45,163 nucleotides of DNA from Emiliania huxleyi CCMP1516. Lineage: Eukaryota; Haptophyta; Isochrysidales; Noelaerhabdaceae. This document shows, one piece after another, positions 30,974-40,788 of the stretch. The position numbers and the translations under genes were made by a program. The stretch is taken from positions 148,814 to 193,976 of the forward strand of contig NW_005200970.1 of assembly GCF_000372725.1 (NCBI RefSeq). Reading direction: 5' to 3'. Position 1 is the stretch's first letter. Each line of letters opens with the position of its first letter. Below the pieces are notes generated by a model that was not told the origin of the DNA, did no database searches, and worked only from the letters and a program-made list of their open reading frames with translations.

Positions 30974-32110
30974 ATGATCAACCCGCTCTCGCTCGTCGCC
31001 GCCGCCGTCGCAGTCGTGGTCGGCATTCGCTGTGCAATACTTGGTTGCAAACGTCCAGCCAGCAGCTCTTCGGTCGAGATAGCGCCGGGTGTCCGCATGC
31101 CTCTTGTATTCAACGGCATGTCCACGGACCACGGCCTGTGGCTCGCGTCCGGCGGTCGCGGCATAGACACTGCGTTTTTGTATGGCGATGAGCTGCAGCG
31201 GCACGTCGCGTCGGGAATCGCCGCGTCAGGCGTGGAGCGCGAAGAGGTCTTTGTCACAACCAAGGTCAACTGCTGCCCGACCGATCGGTGCAGCCGCTTC
31301 TGCGCACACCCGCCACGCCCGACATCGGCGCCGCCGATGTCTGTGTACAACGGGTCGGAGATGCTCGAGCATAGCCTGGCGATGACAGGGCAGAGGTACG
31401 TCGACCTCGCGCTGCTCCACTTCCCCTGCTCCAGCTGGGACGACACGCTCGCCATGTACCGAGACCTGGAGGCGGCCCGAGACCGCGGCTCGCAGGCCTA
31501 GATGCGGCAACACAGCTCTCCCGGGCCAGCTAGGGAGGAGGCCAGCTCCACCGTGCAAGCACTGCCCCGCATCCCTGCCAGGCTTGGCGCGTGCAATCGG
31601 CGTCTCGAACTTCAACGCGAGCGCGCTCAAGCGTCTTCTCCGGCACGCCCGCACCAAGCCGGCGGTGGTGCAGAACGCGCTCTCCGTCGCCGGCCACCCG
31701 GCGCCGCACAGGGGCGAGGGGACGGCGTGCTCCGAGGGCGCGCCGCTCTACGGCAGCGACGACGCGACCCTCCGCTTCGCGCGGCGGCACAGGATCACCT
31801 TTGCCGCCTACTCGCCGCTCGGGTCGATCAGCAGAGTCGACGTGCTCGGCCACCCTGTCGTCCGAGAGGTTGCCGCGGCGCACGGGAAGACGCCGGCGCA
31901 GGCAGACCCGTCGGGGTGCCTTGTCCCACCTCGACCCACGTCCACGACGTGTCCATGTGCCACCTGCAGGTGGCCCTCAAATGGCTTGTCCAGCAGGGCA
32001 TCGCGGCGGTGACGAATACGGCGAGGCCCAAGCATGCGGCTGAGGCGCTCGACTTGGGCAGCTTCACGCTCTCGGCGCGAGAGATGCGCGCGCTGAGCAA
32101 GGCGAGGTGA
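30974..32110 (+). CDS. Aldo/keto reductase with N-terminal membrane anchor, 3 exons
   Basis: AKRs reduce carbonyls with NADPH. Exons 30974-31487, 31582-31901 and 31970-32110 give 324 residues. The N-terminus INPLSLVAAAVAVVVGIRCAILG is a signal anchor. The catalytic tetrad is complete: D65 and Y70 in RGIDTAFLYGDE, K97 in VFVTTKVN, H149 in DLALLHFPC. The spliced junction gives ARDRGLARAIGVSNFNASAL, the AKR signature; YSPLGSISR follows, then VALKWLVQQGIAAVTNTARPKHAAEAL for cofactor binding. Both introns are GC-AG (94 and 68 bp); without splicing the frame stops at 31499. The protein most resembles plant/algal AKRs of the 4-type; substrate not predictable. The stop is at 32108. Confidence 0.9.
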
Positions 32111-32369
32111 GTGTGGAGCCCTTTGGCGTTTTATATCGTACTAGTACGCGGCATGTGCACGCACATACAAAATACATCATCTCAGGCGAGAGCCGATCGA
32201 GAGAGAGACAAGGCCATGAAAAGAGGCCCCGGGGCGGGGCCGGGGCGCGGGGGCGGGACCGCGCGTGCCGCCTCAGGTGCAGCACACCATGACTCAACGA
32301 GAGCTGTCAACTCGCGGGCAGCTTATCTAGAGCCGCTGTACAGCGCCAAGCCGTCGCGCTTCATGTTCT
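32111..32369. other. Spacer between convergent genes
   Basis: No gene seen. Contains a GGGGCGGGGCC-type GC box run at 32229-32260, probably within 3' UTRs. Confidence 0.3.
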
Positions 32370-32741
32370 CTAGGCCGTCTCGTCGATGCCGCAGGCCAAG
32401 AGCAAAGCGTCCAGTGCCAGCCTGCCCTCGTCGGAAGCGCTGAAGCCGTGCTTCACCTGCAGCTGCGACATCCGCGACAAAACTTCTTCGCCCGCTCGGC
32501 CCGGAAGTGCTTCGGCTATGCGGCTCCAGCCCGCGCCGTTGCGAAACATCAGAAGGAGGACCAGATCTTCGTCGGGGCGCCAAGCCCGCCACCTCCCGTC
32601 GACGTGGCGCTGCGCCGCCTCCACCTCCCGCTCCGCCGTCACCACCTCAGGCTCCGCCGCCCTCACAGGCTCCACCTCGACCATCACGGAACGATGCGAA
32701 CCTCCGAGAGTCACGTTGGAGACTTCCGAGAGGATGGCCAT
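32370..32741 (-). CDS. Myb/SANT-like DNA-binding protein
   Basis: From the ATG at 32741 the frame gives 123 residues. Residues about 45-95 carry WRAWRPDEDLVLLLMFRNGAGWSRIAEALPGR, the W...ED..L......W..IA..L.GR pattern of a Myb/SANT helix-turn-helix, followed by a helical tail (LALDALLLACGIDETA). Such small single-repeat proteins are usually transcription or chromatin factors. The frame is also open upstream to 32843, but that adds an unconserved leader. It is convergent with the aldo/keto reductase. Confidence 0.6.
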   Translation of the reverse strand: MAILSEVSNVTLGGSHRSVMVEVEPVRAAEPEVVTAEREVEAAQRHVDGRWRAWRPDEDLVLLLMFRNGAGWSRIAEALPGRAGEEVLSRMSQLQVKHGFSASDEGRLALDALLLACGIDETA

Positions 32742-33047
32742 GCCGAATAGTGACCTAACGGCGTGTGTGTGTGTAATCCGCCTTGGGGAAGGATCGATGA
32801 AATGCGATCGAACGAATTCGAAAGGCGTTTCAACCTTGTTCACTTGTTGTTCAAGATCAATAGGCGCGATACAGGTTGGATGGCCTCCTTCCTTGGCACC
32901 TCTCCTTTACCAGTCAGTGGGTGCAGCGAAAACTCGCGAGAGTTTCTGGGCTCTCACGCACCACCGCGCCAGGGGTCCTTGAGGAAGGACTATATGAAAC
33001 AGAACGCTGTTTTTCTTCATTGAGTCGCGCACTCCAGTTCCAGTTCA

Positions 33048-33439
33048 ATGACATGCCGCTCCCACCTGGAGCTCGGCGTGCTTCCCGGGCCGCAGCCGCA
33101 GTCCAGCAGGTGGACAAGGCGGCTTGGCTGCTCGACGGCTTCAGCCCTGCGGCCGAGGCCGGGCTATGCTGCTCAGCCCGAGGTGGGCAGCGGCCGAGGT
33201 GGTGTGCCACTGCAATCCACTGATTTCTATAGGGCTTGGTGGACGCCGGCGAGACGGTGCTTCAGCAGATCTCGACGTACTGGGAGGTTGCAAAAGCCTG
33301 CGGCGTTGCTGTCGGCTGGTCCTGGTCCATCGCCCTCAAGGACACGTTTGGGGAGGAGCTGCCGGGTCTCGCCTCGTTTGCTGACATCATCTACGCGGTG
33401 AACCTGCCCGCCAGCCGCCAGCCGATGAGCCATCCCTAG
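33048..33439 (+). CDS. Candidate 3' exons of an unidentified gene
   Basis: Two plus-strand segments look coding. The first reads PPGARRASRAAAAVQQVDKAAWLLDGFSP (about 33055-33150). The second, after an AG at about 33232, reads LVDAGETVLQQISTYWEVAKACGVAVGWSWSIALKDTFGEELPG and stops at 33437. A GC donor after AAEA and the TATAG acceptor would join them in phase. No family recognised, and no upstream exon is evident; it may be a gene remnant. Confidence 0.35.
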
Positions 33440-33449
33440 TCTGGCCCGC

Positions 33450-34559
33450 CTATTGGCGATAGTCTGAACTCTCTTCCTCGGCCCCTCCGTCAACGCTTTG
33501 CACGCGTTGCCAGGTGGCCATCACCCTTCTTACTCCCTGGATGATCACAACCATCAACCAGCACCAGCGCGACCCGCGCGGATCTTTTACCTGTGCGTCT
33601 CCCGGGACGCGCTTCCCGAATCGTGTCGGTCCTTCGAACACGCCGTACGCCACCCTAGGATTCGGCACGTACTTTCTAACTATCCTCCGCCATTTCGTCT
33701 TCATGGTCCTTTCCTCCGTCCGTCGCCGCAAAGTGTGTGAACTGGTGTGAGACGTGCAGCGCGAGGCATGTCTGCGCTACTTTCACGTTCCAGGGCTCGT
33801 CCCTTCCCCGACCGCAGCGGCTCGCTGTCTTTTCCCATCTTAATTCGCGTCCCTTTGCCGTCCGTCAGCTCTCCCCTGCCCTCGTCTCAAATTCGTCGTA
33901 TCGGAGCAAGAAGCGCGTTAGGGGTTCCTCCTGTAGCTCCCCTACTCTGATCGCGCTCGCCCCGTGTCCGTATCCCACCAACAGCTCGTAGCCTTCTTTC
34001 TGCCAGTTTATGTGTCTCTGGGGCGCTCCCTCTGGGAACAGTGTCTCATCCGCCCCGAGGCTCCCCTCCTGTCGCTCCCTCTCCTGTCTCTCCATCATCG
34101 TTTTCACCGCGTCCGCCGTGATCTTATTTTGCTCGGGTATCTCCTCCTCCCATGTCGCATTCGTATCGAGGCCCGGGGTCCCCTCTTTATCACTCGATTG
34201 TCCCCTTCCTCTCTCGACCCCAGGTGCGTGCCGCTGTCTTGCGCCGGTTTCTTCCCTCCGAGGTAGAGCGTCCTGTGGCCTTCCCCTCCACTCGGATGTC
34301 CGTCCTGGTTCGCCCTTCTTCGAACTTCGAACGTGTGTTCTGTCATGTTGGGGCCGTGTGTGCACGCCCCGTTTACCTCCCTGCTGTATTCGATGAATCG
34401 ATCGAGGACATCGCTCCGTGACGGTGCATTACCTTTTCCATCGCACGTCTCTAGTGCTCTGTCCGCTTGCGCTGCCTCCGGCCCCGTGCCTAGTGTCGTG
34501 CGAGGGAGTTCCGGTGTAAAATTCTTTAATTTGTGCGCAAATTGAAGAATTGCTAACAT
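33450..34559 (-). pseudogene. Decayed retroelement-like ORFs, unknown domain
   Basis: The minus strand holds coding-like but frame-shifted stretches. 34559-34104 reads SRSDVLDRFIEYSREVNGAC; 34365-33865 reads TWEEEIPEQNKITADAVKTMMERQ, then WQKEGYELLVGYGHGASAIRVGEL; 33731-33450 reads VRKYVPNPRVAYGVFEGPTRFG. Composition is rich in Glu/Arg/Lys with a codon usage less GC-extreme than the neighbouring genes, which fits a mobile-element protein (perhaps a LINE ORF1). Frames change at least twice. A LINE-tail sequence overlaps its 5' end at about 34490-34535. No reverse transcriptase motif is visible. Confidence 0.35.
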
Positions 34560-34733
34560 TCTTTAATCAGCACCTCGATGAGGTCACATGGACCACCAAG
34601 AACTGGCACGGGCTGCAGATGCAGCGCTTGTCTGTCGTTCTCCACAACCGCCGTGGCGTGGCAGACGGTGAACGAGCTAGCGTGCGGGGACAGCGGCATT
34701 GTGCACGGTGCTAAGTGCATTGCCGTTCTTAAC

Positions 34734-34930
34734 GGAGTCGCTTAGGCGGCTCCGGTGGTGTGCCTGTGATAGTACTAGCACGCGCCAGTTCGCACCCGTG
34801 TCGAGCCTGTCTCTGCTGTGAGAGAGCACTTGGAGCACTTGGAGTGCAGTCATTAACCGCACATCCAGGGCCGGGGAGCTAAGAAGCGCACCCAGCGGGC
34901 GAGCGGGCCGGATGATTGGCATCGGGTTAC
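34734..34930 (+). mobile_element. LINE relic: 3' tail joined to RNase H-region fragment
   Basis: Begins with the hairpin 20-mer at 34734-34753, then the tail ATAGTACTAGCACGCGCCAG shared with 10080. Instead of ending in TTCTTT it passes into the CACTTGGAGCACTTGGAGTG fragment also seen at 19521. The junction of tail followed by internal sequence is the reverse of the normal element order, so two insertions or a rearrangement are recorded here. Confidence 0.65.
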
Positions 34931-35142
34931 GGGCTAGAGAGCCCTAGCCCCGGGGGTGCGCGTTCGCAGGGAAAGGGCCGTAAAGTAAACACGTCCGAGG
35001 GTTGGCTCCGCGCTCCGGGTTTCCCCTAGCAGCAGACCGCCCCCGAGAGATTTCGGTTTAAATTTTTCGTCCTAGAATTCTTTAATTTGGCCTTGCCGCC
35101 GACAACGCCGCCGCCGACAACGCCGCGGGACATTGTCCGACC

Positions 35143-38100
35143 ATGTGGCCCGTTTACACCGCTCCTCCGGCCGGAACGTCTCGCGACGACGCTGGCCACG
35201 TCGGAGGCCTCGGTGGCGGCCGCGGTGCGCTCGAGGCGCTCATTGCTCGCTCGGCGGCCAGTGCCTCCGCTGGTGCCAGCGCCGCCGCTGCCGAGGAGTC
35301 ACCAGCAGCAGAGGCGACGCCAGCGAATCTGGAGGTGGAGATTGCGTACACTCGACAGCCGAGCTCCGCGGCGCGATGTGGCGCCCGTGCCGGCGCCGGC
35401 GGTTTCTCGCTGCTCGAGAGCACCTTCCGAAAGCAGCACGGGGCCATCCCGTGCGACTTCGACCCGAGCAGCCTCGGCTGGGAGCCCGCGAGGCTTCCGT
35501 CATCCGACCTCCACTGCCAATTCAGTCAACTACCCGCCCGTCCATAGGCTGCGAACTCGTGAGGGTTCCAGACGGCGTCGCCCATCAGCTCAGTTGAGAA
35601 CTCGTCGCGCGTCCATGTCGCATAGGCTGCGAGCTAGTGAGGCTCCCCTGCTCCGTGCGAGACGCGAGGGCGCTGCAGCCGCCCCCTTCGCTGGCCACGC
35701 ACGGCTTCGAGCTCGTCTCTCCTCGGCCGCGCCTCACGCCTCTCCCTGCCTCGCGACCCCCACGGAAATGCGCGACCAATAACTGCTGTGAGTGGTTCTC
35801 GACGCAGGCCGCGCCTCACCTCGCTGCCTCCCGACGCCGCCGACGCCGAAGGCGCTGCTCCCCTGCAGCTGCACTACGCCGAGATGGCGGCGGCCGCCGC
35901 CGCCGCCGCGGGCGCGAGCGCGGCGGTGGCGTACTGCCACGTGCGCCGGTCTGCGCAGGAGAAGGTGGTGCGGGGGGCGGCGGGGGGGCTGTACGGCTTC
36001 TACGCGCACACCGACCAGGCGCGGGGGTGGGCGTATGAGAGTCGACAACGAGTGACAAGGAGTCATCACACGTTGATAAACAGCGTAATAGGTCGTGATT
36101 TAGTAACGCGGTGATGGGTAAGAGAGTAACAACCAATGGACTGCCTTGTGTGGAACACTTTTGGGTTCTGTCGTCTGAATGATTGCTACTGATTGGTGGA
36201 CAGGCCGAGGGGTCGTGGGCGGCGAGGCTGCCCGAGCTGGCCAGCTGCGTGTGGGGCGGGGCAGGGGCCTCTCGGGGCGTGAAGAAGCCACAGCGATTCG
36301 CTGATTGATGTTAGGTGTCTGCTGGCGGGGGATGAGCTGAGCAGCGATCGCCAGAGAGTGTGGAATGACTCAGTCACCGCTGCATCAGGTTGCCGCGGGC
36401 GTGTGGGAGGAGCAGGCGATGCCATGCTCCCTCGCGAGTGGCCGCAATTCACTAGTTCGGACCCAACCAATCCGTTTCTTCACTCTAGCAGGGACCTCCC
36501 GGCGTCCCGCTCAAGTTAATTAATTAATAATGAATGAACTAGTTCTAGCAGAGACCTCCCGGCGTCCCGCTCAAGTTAATTAGTTAATAATGAGTGAATT
36601 AATTCTAGCAGGGACCTCCCGGCGTCCCGCTCAAGTTAATTAGTCAATAATGAATGAATTAATTCTAGCAGGGACCTCCCGGCGTCCCGCTCAAGTTAGT
36701 TAATTAATAATGAGTGAATTAATTCTAGCAGGGACCTCCCGGCGTCCCGCTCAAGTTAATTAGTTAATAATGAATGAACTAGTTCTAGCAGAGACCTCCC
36801 GGCGTCCCGCTCAAGTTAATTAGTTAATAATGAGTGAATTAATTCTAGCAGGGACCTCCCGGCGTCCCGCTCAAGTTAATTAGTTAATAATGAGTGAATT
36901 AATTCTAGCAGGGACCTCCCGGCGTCCCGCTCAAGTTAATTAGTCAATAATGAATGAATTAATTCTAGCAGGGACCTCCCGGCGTCCCGCTCAAGTTAGT
37001 TAATTAATAATGAGTGAATTAATTCTAGCAGGGACCTCCCGGCGTCCCGCTCAAGTTAATTAGTTAATAATGAATGAATTAATTCTAGCAGGGACCTCCC
37101 GGCGTCCCGCTCAAGTTAATTAGTTAATAATGAATGAATTAATTCTAACAGGGACCTCCCGGCGTCCCGCTCAAGTTCGCGCGGCGGGCGGCGGCAGCGC
37201 GACGCTACGCGGTGCTGACGGCGTGGAGGCGCCTGCGATTCGCCGAGATGAGCCGAGATCAGCCGAGATGAGCCGAGATGAGCCGATATCAGCCGAGGTT
37301 GACCGAGGCTGACGTGAGTGGTACGTTCCTTGTGTCTGTGTTGGCGCCTTTCCCTGAGAGCGCACACACCGCGCCTCGCGTGCCCCTGCCCGAGTTGTGT
37401 GTGCTCCGCAGGTGCGTGTGCCCCGTCGTCTGTGTGTGTCACGCGGAGTGACGGTGGCGGTACTAGGTACCTCGGCCCGGGCGATGTTTGCACCTCGTCC
37501 CACCTCGCGATGCTGGACCCTGTTTCGGTGGAGCCTGCCCCCCCCCCCCCTCCACCCACCCACCCCACCCCCACCCACCACTCCCCGTCGACATCTGCTT
37601 CACAGCTGCCAGCTGCGAACAGGTCGAGCCTGCCGACCTGCTGCCCTTCGAGATCGAGGCGTTTGGGCACGCGGGGCGTAACTTCCGGCTGCGGGCGCCC
37701 GAGGCGGGCGAGGCGGCGCCAGCCAAGGCGGAGGCCGAGGCGGAGGGCGCGTTGGAGGTGGCGGCGGAGGCGGAGGCGGAGGGCGCGGGAGAGGCGGAGG
37801 CGGAGGAGGAGGCGGCGGAGGCGGCGGGTGCGACAGAGGCTGCTCCCAGGCGGCTTGGAGGGGTGCCGCGCCACCGCTGGCTCTACTTCCCTTCGATGCG
37901 GGCCGACAACGAGCTGCTGCTGCTCTACGCGTACGACTCGGTCCTCGCGCCGCCCGGAGGCGTCTCACCCCCCGCCGGTCCCGGTGCTGGTCCCGGTGCG
38001 GACGGCGCTTGCTCGGGAGCGGCGCAGCGAGAGGCGCCTCTCTAGGCGGGAACAGTCCAACCTCGGCTGCATCTCGGCTGCAGCTCGGCCGCACCTCGGC

Positions 38101-38299
38101 CGAATAGGCACCTTTTGGGCACCTGCCCGTCGCCACCGTCGTCCACTCCGCCTTCCCCGACCCAGCAGCAGGCCCGGCGGCGGCGGGTGAGAATGAACGC
38201 CTCGACACGTGTTCCGTTTCGAGGCCGTTTGTTTCTGTTGTAGGCGCGGCGGGCGAGAGGGAGAGTATTGACACGCGGCTGCTGCTTGTCTGGGATTAG
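35143..38299 (+). CDS. CmcJ/AsaB-like Fe(II)/2-oxoglutarate oxygenase, 8 exons
   Basis: This family (CmcJ, AsaB, NvfI types) comprises jelly-roll non-haem iron enzymes acting on small metabolites. Exons read by homology: 35143-35492 (LEVEIAYTRQ), 35669-35725 (SLATHGFELVS), 35808-36018 (LHYAEMAAAA..GASAAVAYCHVRR and GFYAHTDQ, the H-x-D iron-site motif), 36204-36248, 37152-about 37234 (RRYAVLTAWRRL), about 37590-37940 (PLPVDICF, VEPADLLPFEIE, HRWLYFPSMRADNELLLLYAYDS), 38108-38186 (VVHSAFPDP, distal His) and 38244-38299 (GERESIDTRLLLVWD, stop at 38297). Motif order matches the family from end to end. Exon 6 carries an Ala/Glu low-complexity insertion, and the start of exon 6 in a poly-C tract is uncertain. 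Introns 1-3 are GC-AG, the fourth and the last two GT-AG. Intron 4 contains the 60-bp array. Confidence 0.75.
35725..35819 (+). repeat. 13-bp direct repeats bounding intron 2 of the CmcJ-like gene
   Basis: GGCCGCGCCTCAC occurs at 35725-35737 and 35807-35819. The 82-bp GC-AG intron (35726-35807) begins with the first copy, and the next exon begins with the second. Confidence 0.85.
36485..37177 (+). repeat. 60-bp satellite, 12 copies, inside intron 4
   Basis: The segment ACCTCCCGGCGTCCCGCTCA recurs every 60 bp at 36494, 36554 and so on up to 37154. Each unit is TCTAGCAG, then a GC-rich 24-mer starting GGGACCTCCC (in two copies GAGACC), then AT-rich GTTAATTA..AATAATGA. The twelfth copy runs straight into the downstream exon. 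Variant units recur at 240 and 300 bp, showing higher-order duplication. Confidence 0.97.
37237..37315 (+). repeat. GCCGAGATGA decamer array in an intron of the CmcJ-like gene
   Basis: GCCGAGATCA/GCCGAGATGA decamers, about seven copies, follow exon 5 directly. They are the same family as those in the sulfatase introns. Confidence 0.85.
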
Positions 38300-38717
38300 A
38301 GGGTGAGGTAGGGAGCCTTCCCTAGTACGTAGGTCCGCCCCGCTTTGCCATATGCGCGTTGCACGGGGAGAGAGTGCGCCAGCGCCGGAGTGACTCTCGT
38401 GACGTTGCGCAATGGCGCGTGAGCGAGAGAGAGGCGCGATCCAGATGTACAGTTGAGTGTGAGTCGAGGGAGTCAAACACAAGTGTATGCGCGTGTGGTC
38501 TCCCCAAGTGGGCCACACCTCACGGTGGCTCACACGCACAAGCATACAATGTACAAGTTGGGCATACTTAGAATATTTAGACCTGCACTTCACACGTTTC
38601 ATACGGCTCTAAAGCACGCCGGGGCAGTTTTTTGGAGACACCGACGCCAGGAACGAGCTGTGTAACCCATCGCTGGGGAGCGAGATCCATCTCACTTCTC
38701 AATCCGTTCTCAAAGCC
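38300..38717. other. Intergenic stretch between convergent genes
   Basis: No gene supported. TGTACAGTTGAGTGTGAGTC and neighbouring GTGTG-rich DNA show no recognisable element. Confidence 0.3.
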
Positions 38718-39287
38718 CTAACGACGGCCTGAGAGCTTATGGCTGGATGACCAGCTGCCGCCTCCGTCGTCGTCGTCGTGGCCAGACAATCCCGTATTTT
38801 GGTCCAGCGTCCAGATGCCGCGGGCGGCGCTGATGACTTCGTCGGAATATGGGAAGAATTGGGGCAACGAGAGGACCTGAGCTGTGGCCTGAGAGGCAAT
38901 GCATTGATAGTGAGAGGTGAGGGTGGGTCTTAACGCACGCTGGACGTCGCGCGGGAGGAGTGTGCATAAACGCATGTGCGTGCGCACCCACTCAATCGCT
39001 TGCATTCCGGTGTCAAACGGGCTGCCTTCCTTCTCGTTGACCGGCTGCGCAGCGATGGCGGCCGGCGACATGGTCCTGCTGCCGTGTGCCACAAAGAGAG
39101 CCGCAGCGCCTGAGGGCGGGGAGGGGAGGGGGAGGAAGCCGCTTTCGTGCACGTATCCGGCGGTGCTGTGGATGGGGCGGCTTGGTTCACCGAGAATGGC
39201 AGTCACCAGCAGTGACCTCTTGACAGCACGGCGGCGGCCAGCCGTGTTGCCAGTGGCCTGCAGCACCACGTCGGCGGGTGTGATCAT
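38718..39287 (-). CDS. Hypothetical single-exon protein (189 aa)
   Basis: Minus-strand frame from the ATG at 39287: MITPADVVLQATGNTAGRR, then LLVTAILGEPSRPIHST, GAAALFVAHGS, a C-terminal helical region with HMRLCTLLPRDVQRALRP and FFPYSDEVISAARGIW, and an acidic Asp run before the end. Composition is plausible for a real protein, but there is no recognised family, and the opposite strand is also open over part of it. It could be the product of a longer gene whose other exons I cannot see. Confidence 0.4.
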   Translation of the reverse strand: MITPADVVLQATGNTAGRRRAVKRSLLVTAILGEPSRPIHSTAGYVHESGFLPLPSPPSGAAALFVAHGSRTMSPAAIAAQPVNEKEGSPFDTGMQAIEWVRTHMRLCTLLPRDVQRALRPTLTSHYQCIASQATAQVLSLPQFFPYSDEVISAARGIWTLDQNTGLSGHDDDDGGGSWSSSHKLSGRR

Positions 39288-39905
39288 GGCGATCTAGCGC
39301 TCGTGCCTTTCGCGAGCAAAACCAAAAGTTCGAAACATTTTACGGCGATTATTTTGCATTCTTTCGAGGAATCCACTCCGTGCCGGCGGCCCCGTCGGTG
39401 GCGGCGCCGATCGGATCGCGTCGCGCCGGCGGGGGTGGTGACCGAGCGGGCAATGGCTCCGCTGGCCGGCGCGGGGTCGCGCCAGCGGGGAACAGGTAAG
39501 TCAGGCGGCATCGACGCTGAACGGTCACGAAACCCACCCACCACACTGAAAGACCACCGGCCAGTTGACGACACACTCCCAGACGCCCTAGCCCGCCGAT
39601 GAAGCCGGGTAGTATGTATGGAGGAATGGTAATGACCTTTCCGGATTGGTTGAACCCCGGCCGGCATCGACGGCGGGAAGAGGGAGGATCCCCGCCCCTA
39701 TCCCTCAGTTTAATCCCCGAGAGGAGAGGCAGAGCCTCTGGCGCGGTGAGACCACCCGTGAGCTCTCAAGGCCGACCCCCCCTCTTCAGTTCAGATCACG
39801 AGCGGCAGCGGCGCGCGCGCGCACACACAAAGACGCTGCCCCCTCACACCCCGCACCGCACATCACACACCCGCCCCTCGTGGCCGTTCTTCAGTCTGCG
39901 GCCAG
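39288..39905. other. Intergenic stretch
   Basis: Mixed-composition DNA with several overlapping short frames; nothing supported. GCGCGCGCGCACACACA near 39815 is a short purine-pyrimidine run. Confidence 0.3.
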
Positions 39906-40230
39906 GGCGCCCTGTACCGGGCCGACCTGCGGCCGTCGCTACGTGCGGCGGGGCCCAACGCGGGGCAGCGCGCCGACGACGTCGAATGCCCGCCGCCGTG
40001 GCATCGCGGCGCCGACGACCAGGCTCAGAGGACGACCCCGGGTAAGCGTTCCCGTGCCTCGACATTGCCGCTGGTAGGCGCGCCGCGCCAAACCAGGCCC
40101 TCCCTCCCTCTCTCAGCATCACATCTCACATTCACTTCCAGGGCTGCGTGGCGCTGCTGCCTCACCCACGTGCACACTTGGACCTGTGGAATGAATTGAG
40201 AGCCGCGCCCCGAGGGAGTTGGTCGTAGGG
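39906..40230 (+). CDS. Candidate terminal exons of an unidentified gene
   Basis: After CAG at 39903-39905 a frame reads GALYRADLRPSLRAAGPNAG, then ECPPPWHRGADD, up to a canonical GGTAAGC donor at 40041. After TTCCAG at 40141 a second frame reads GCVALLPHPRAHLDLWNELR and stops at 40228. Both look coding and have good splice sites, but the phases disagree by one base, so an exon is mis-set or the gene is damaged. No family recognised. Confidence 0.3.
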
Positions 40231-40403
40231 GCAAGGCGGTGGCGTCCGTTGCGATATTTTTTCAACCCGTACCACCACTTTCTTTTTGAGCTAGCCTTCG
40301 ACGTTATGAAACAACCACATCGCTGTCGGGGCCGAGATTCTTACTCGGGACCACAGAGCGCACAGACATCCCGCACACCCACCTCGCGCGTCGCAACGCG
40401 ATC

Positions 40404-40450
40404 TCGGGCGATCTCGGGCGATCTCGGGCGATCTCGTGCGATCTCGGCTG
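40404..40450 (+). repeat. CTCGGGCGAT decamer array
   Basis: Four or five exact 10-bp steps of CTCGGGCGAT. This is the reverse-complement sense of the CGAGATCR decamers found in introns elsewhere in the window. Confidence 0.9.
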
Positions 40451-40526
40451 CGGCGGTTTCTTTTTGTGGTGGAGTAGTGTGCTAGGCTAGTGTGCGAGTC
40501 TCGAATTCTTTTTGTGCGTCCTCGCG

Positions 40527-40788
40527 GGAGTCGCTTAGGCGGCTCCCGTGGTGTACCTACCTGTGTTAGTGCCAGTGCGCGCCAGTCCCGTGCCTAGTGT
40601 CGTGCGAGGGAGTTTCGTTGTAAAATTCTTTCCGTGGTGTACCTGTGTTAGTGCCAGTGCGCGCCAGTCCCGTAGGTAGGTAGGTAGAAAGCCCAGTGAT
40701 CAACGTCGTAAAATTCTTTAGTTCGCACCTGTGTCGAGCCTGTGTGGTGAGAGAGAGTTGCGAGTTTAGATTCTTTTTGTGTTTTGTG
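40527..40788 (+). mobile_element. Tandem LINE 3' tails forming the 5' flank of the ankyrin-kinase gene
   Basis: Contains the hairpin 20-mer (40527-40546). The segment GTGTTAGTGCCAGTGCGCGC appears twice (about 40560 and about 40645), and GTAAAATTCTTT tails follow at about 40620 and about 40708. A second tail type, GTTCGCACCTGTGTCGAGCC, leads to TTCTTTTTGTG at 40770. The kinase ATG follows within about 10 bases, so promoter and 5' UTR must lie in, or be derived from, retroelement sequence. Confidence 0.65.

Noticed and set aside
36485..37177. A CRISPR array
   Set aside because: The 60-bp units are head-to-tail repeats whose spacers are also repeated. There are no cas genes, and the host is eukaryotic.
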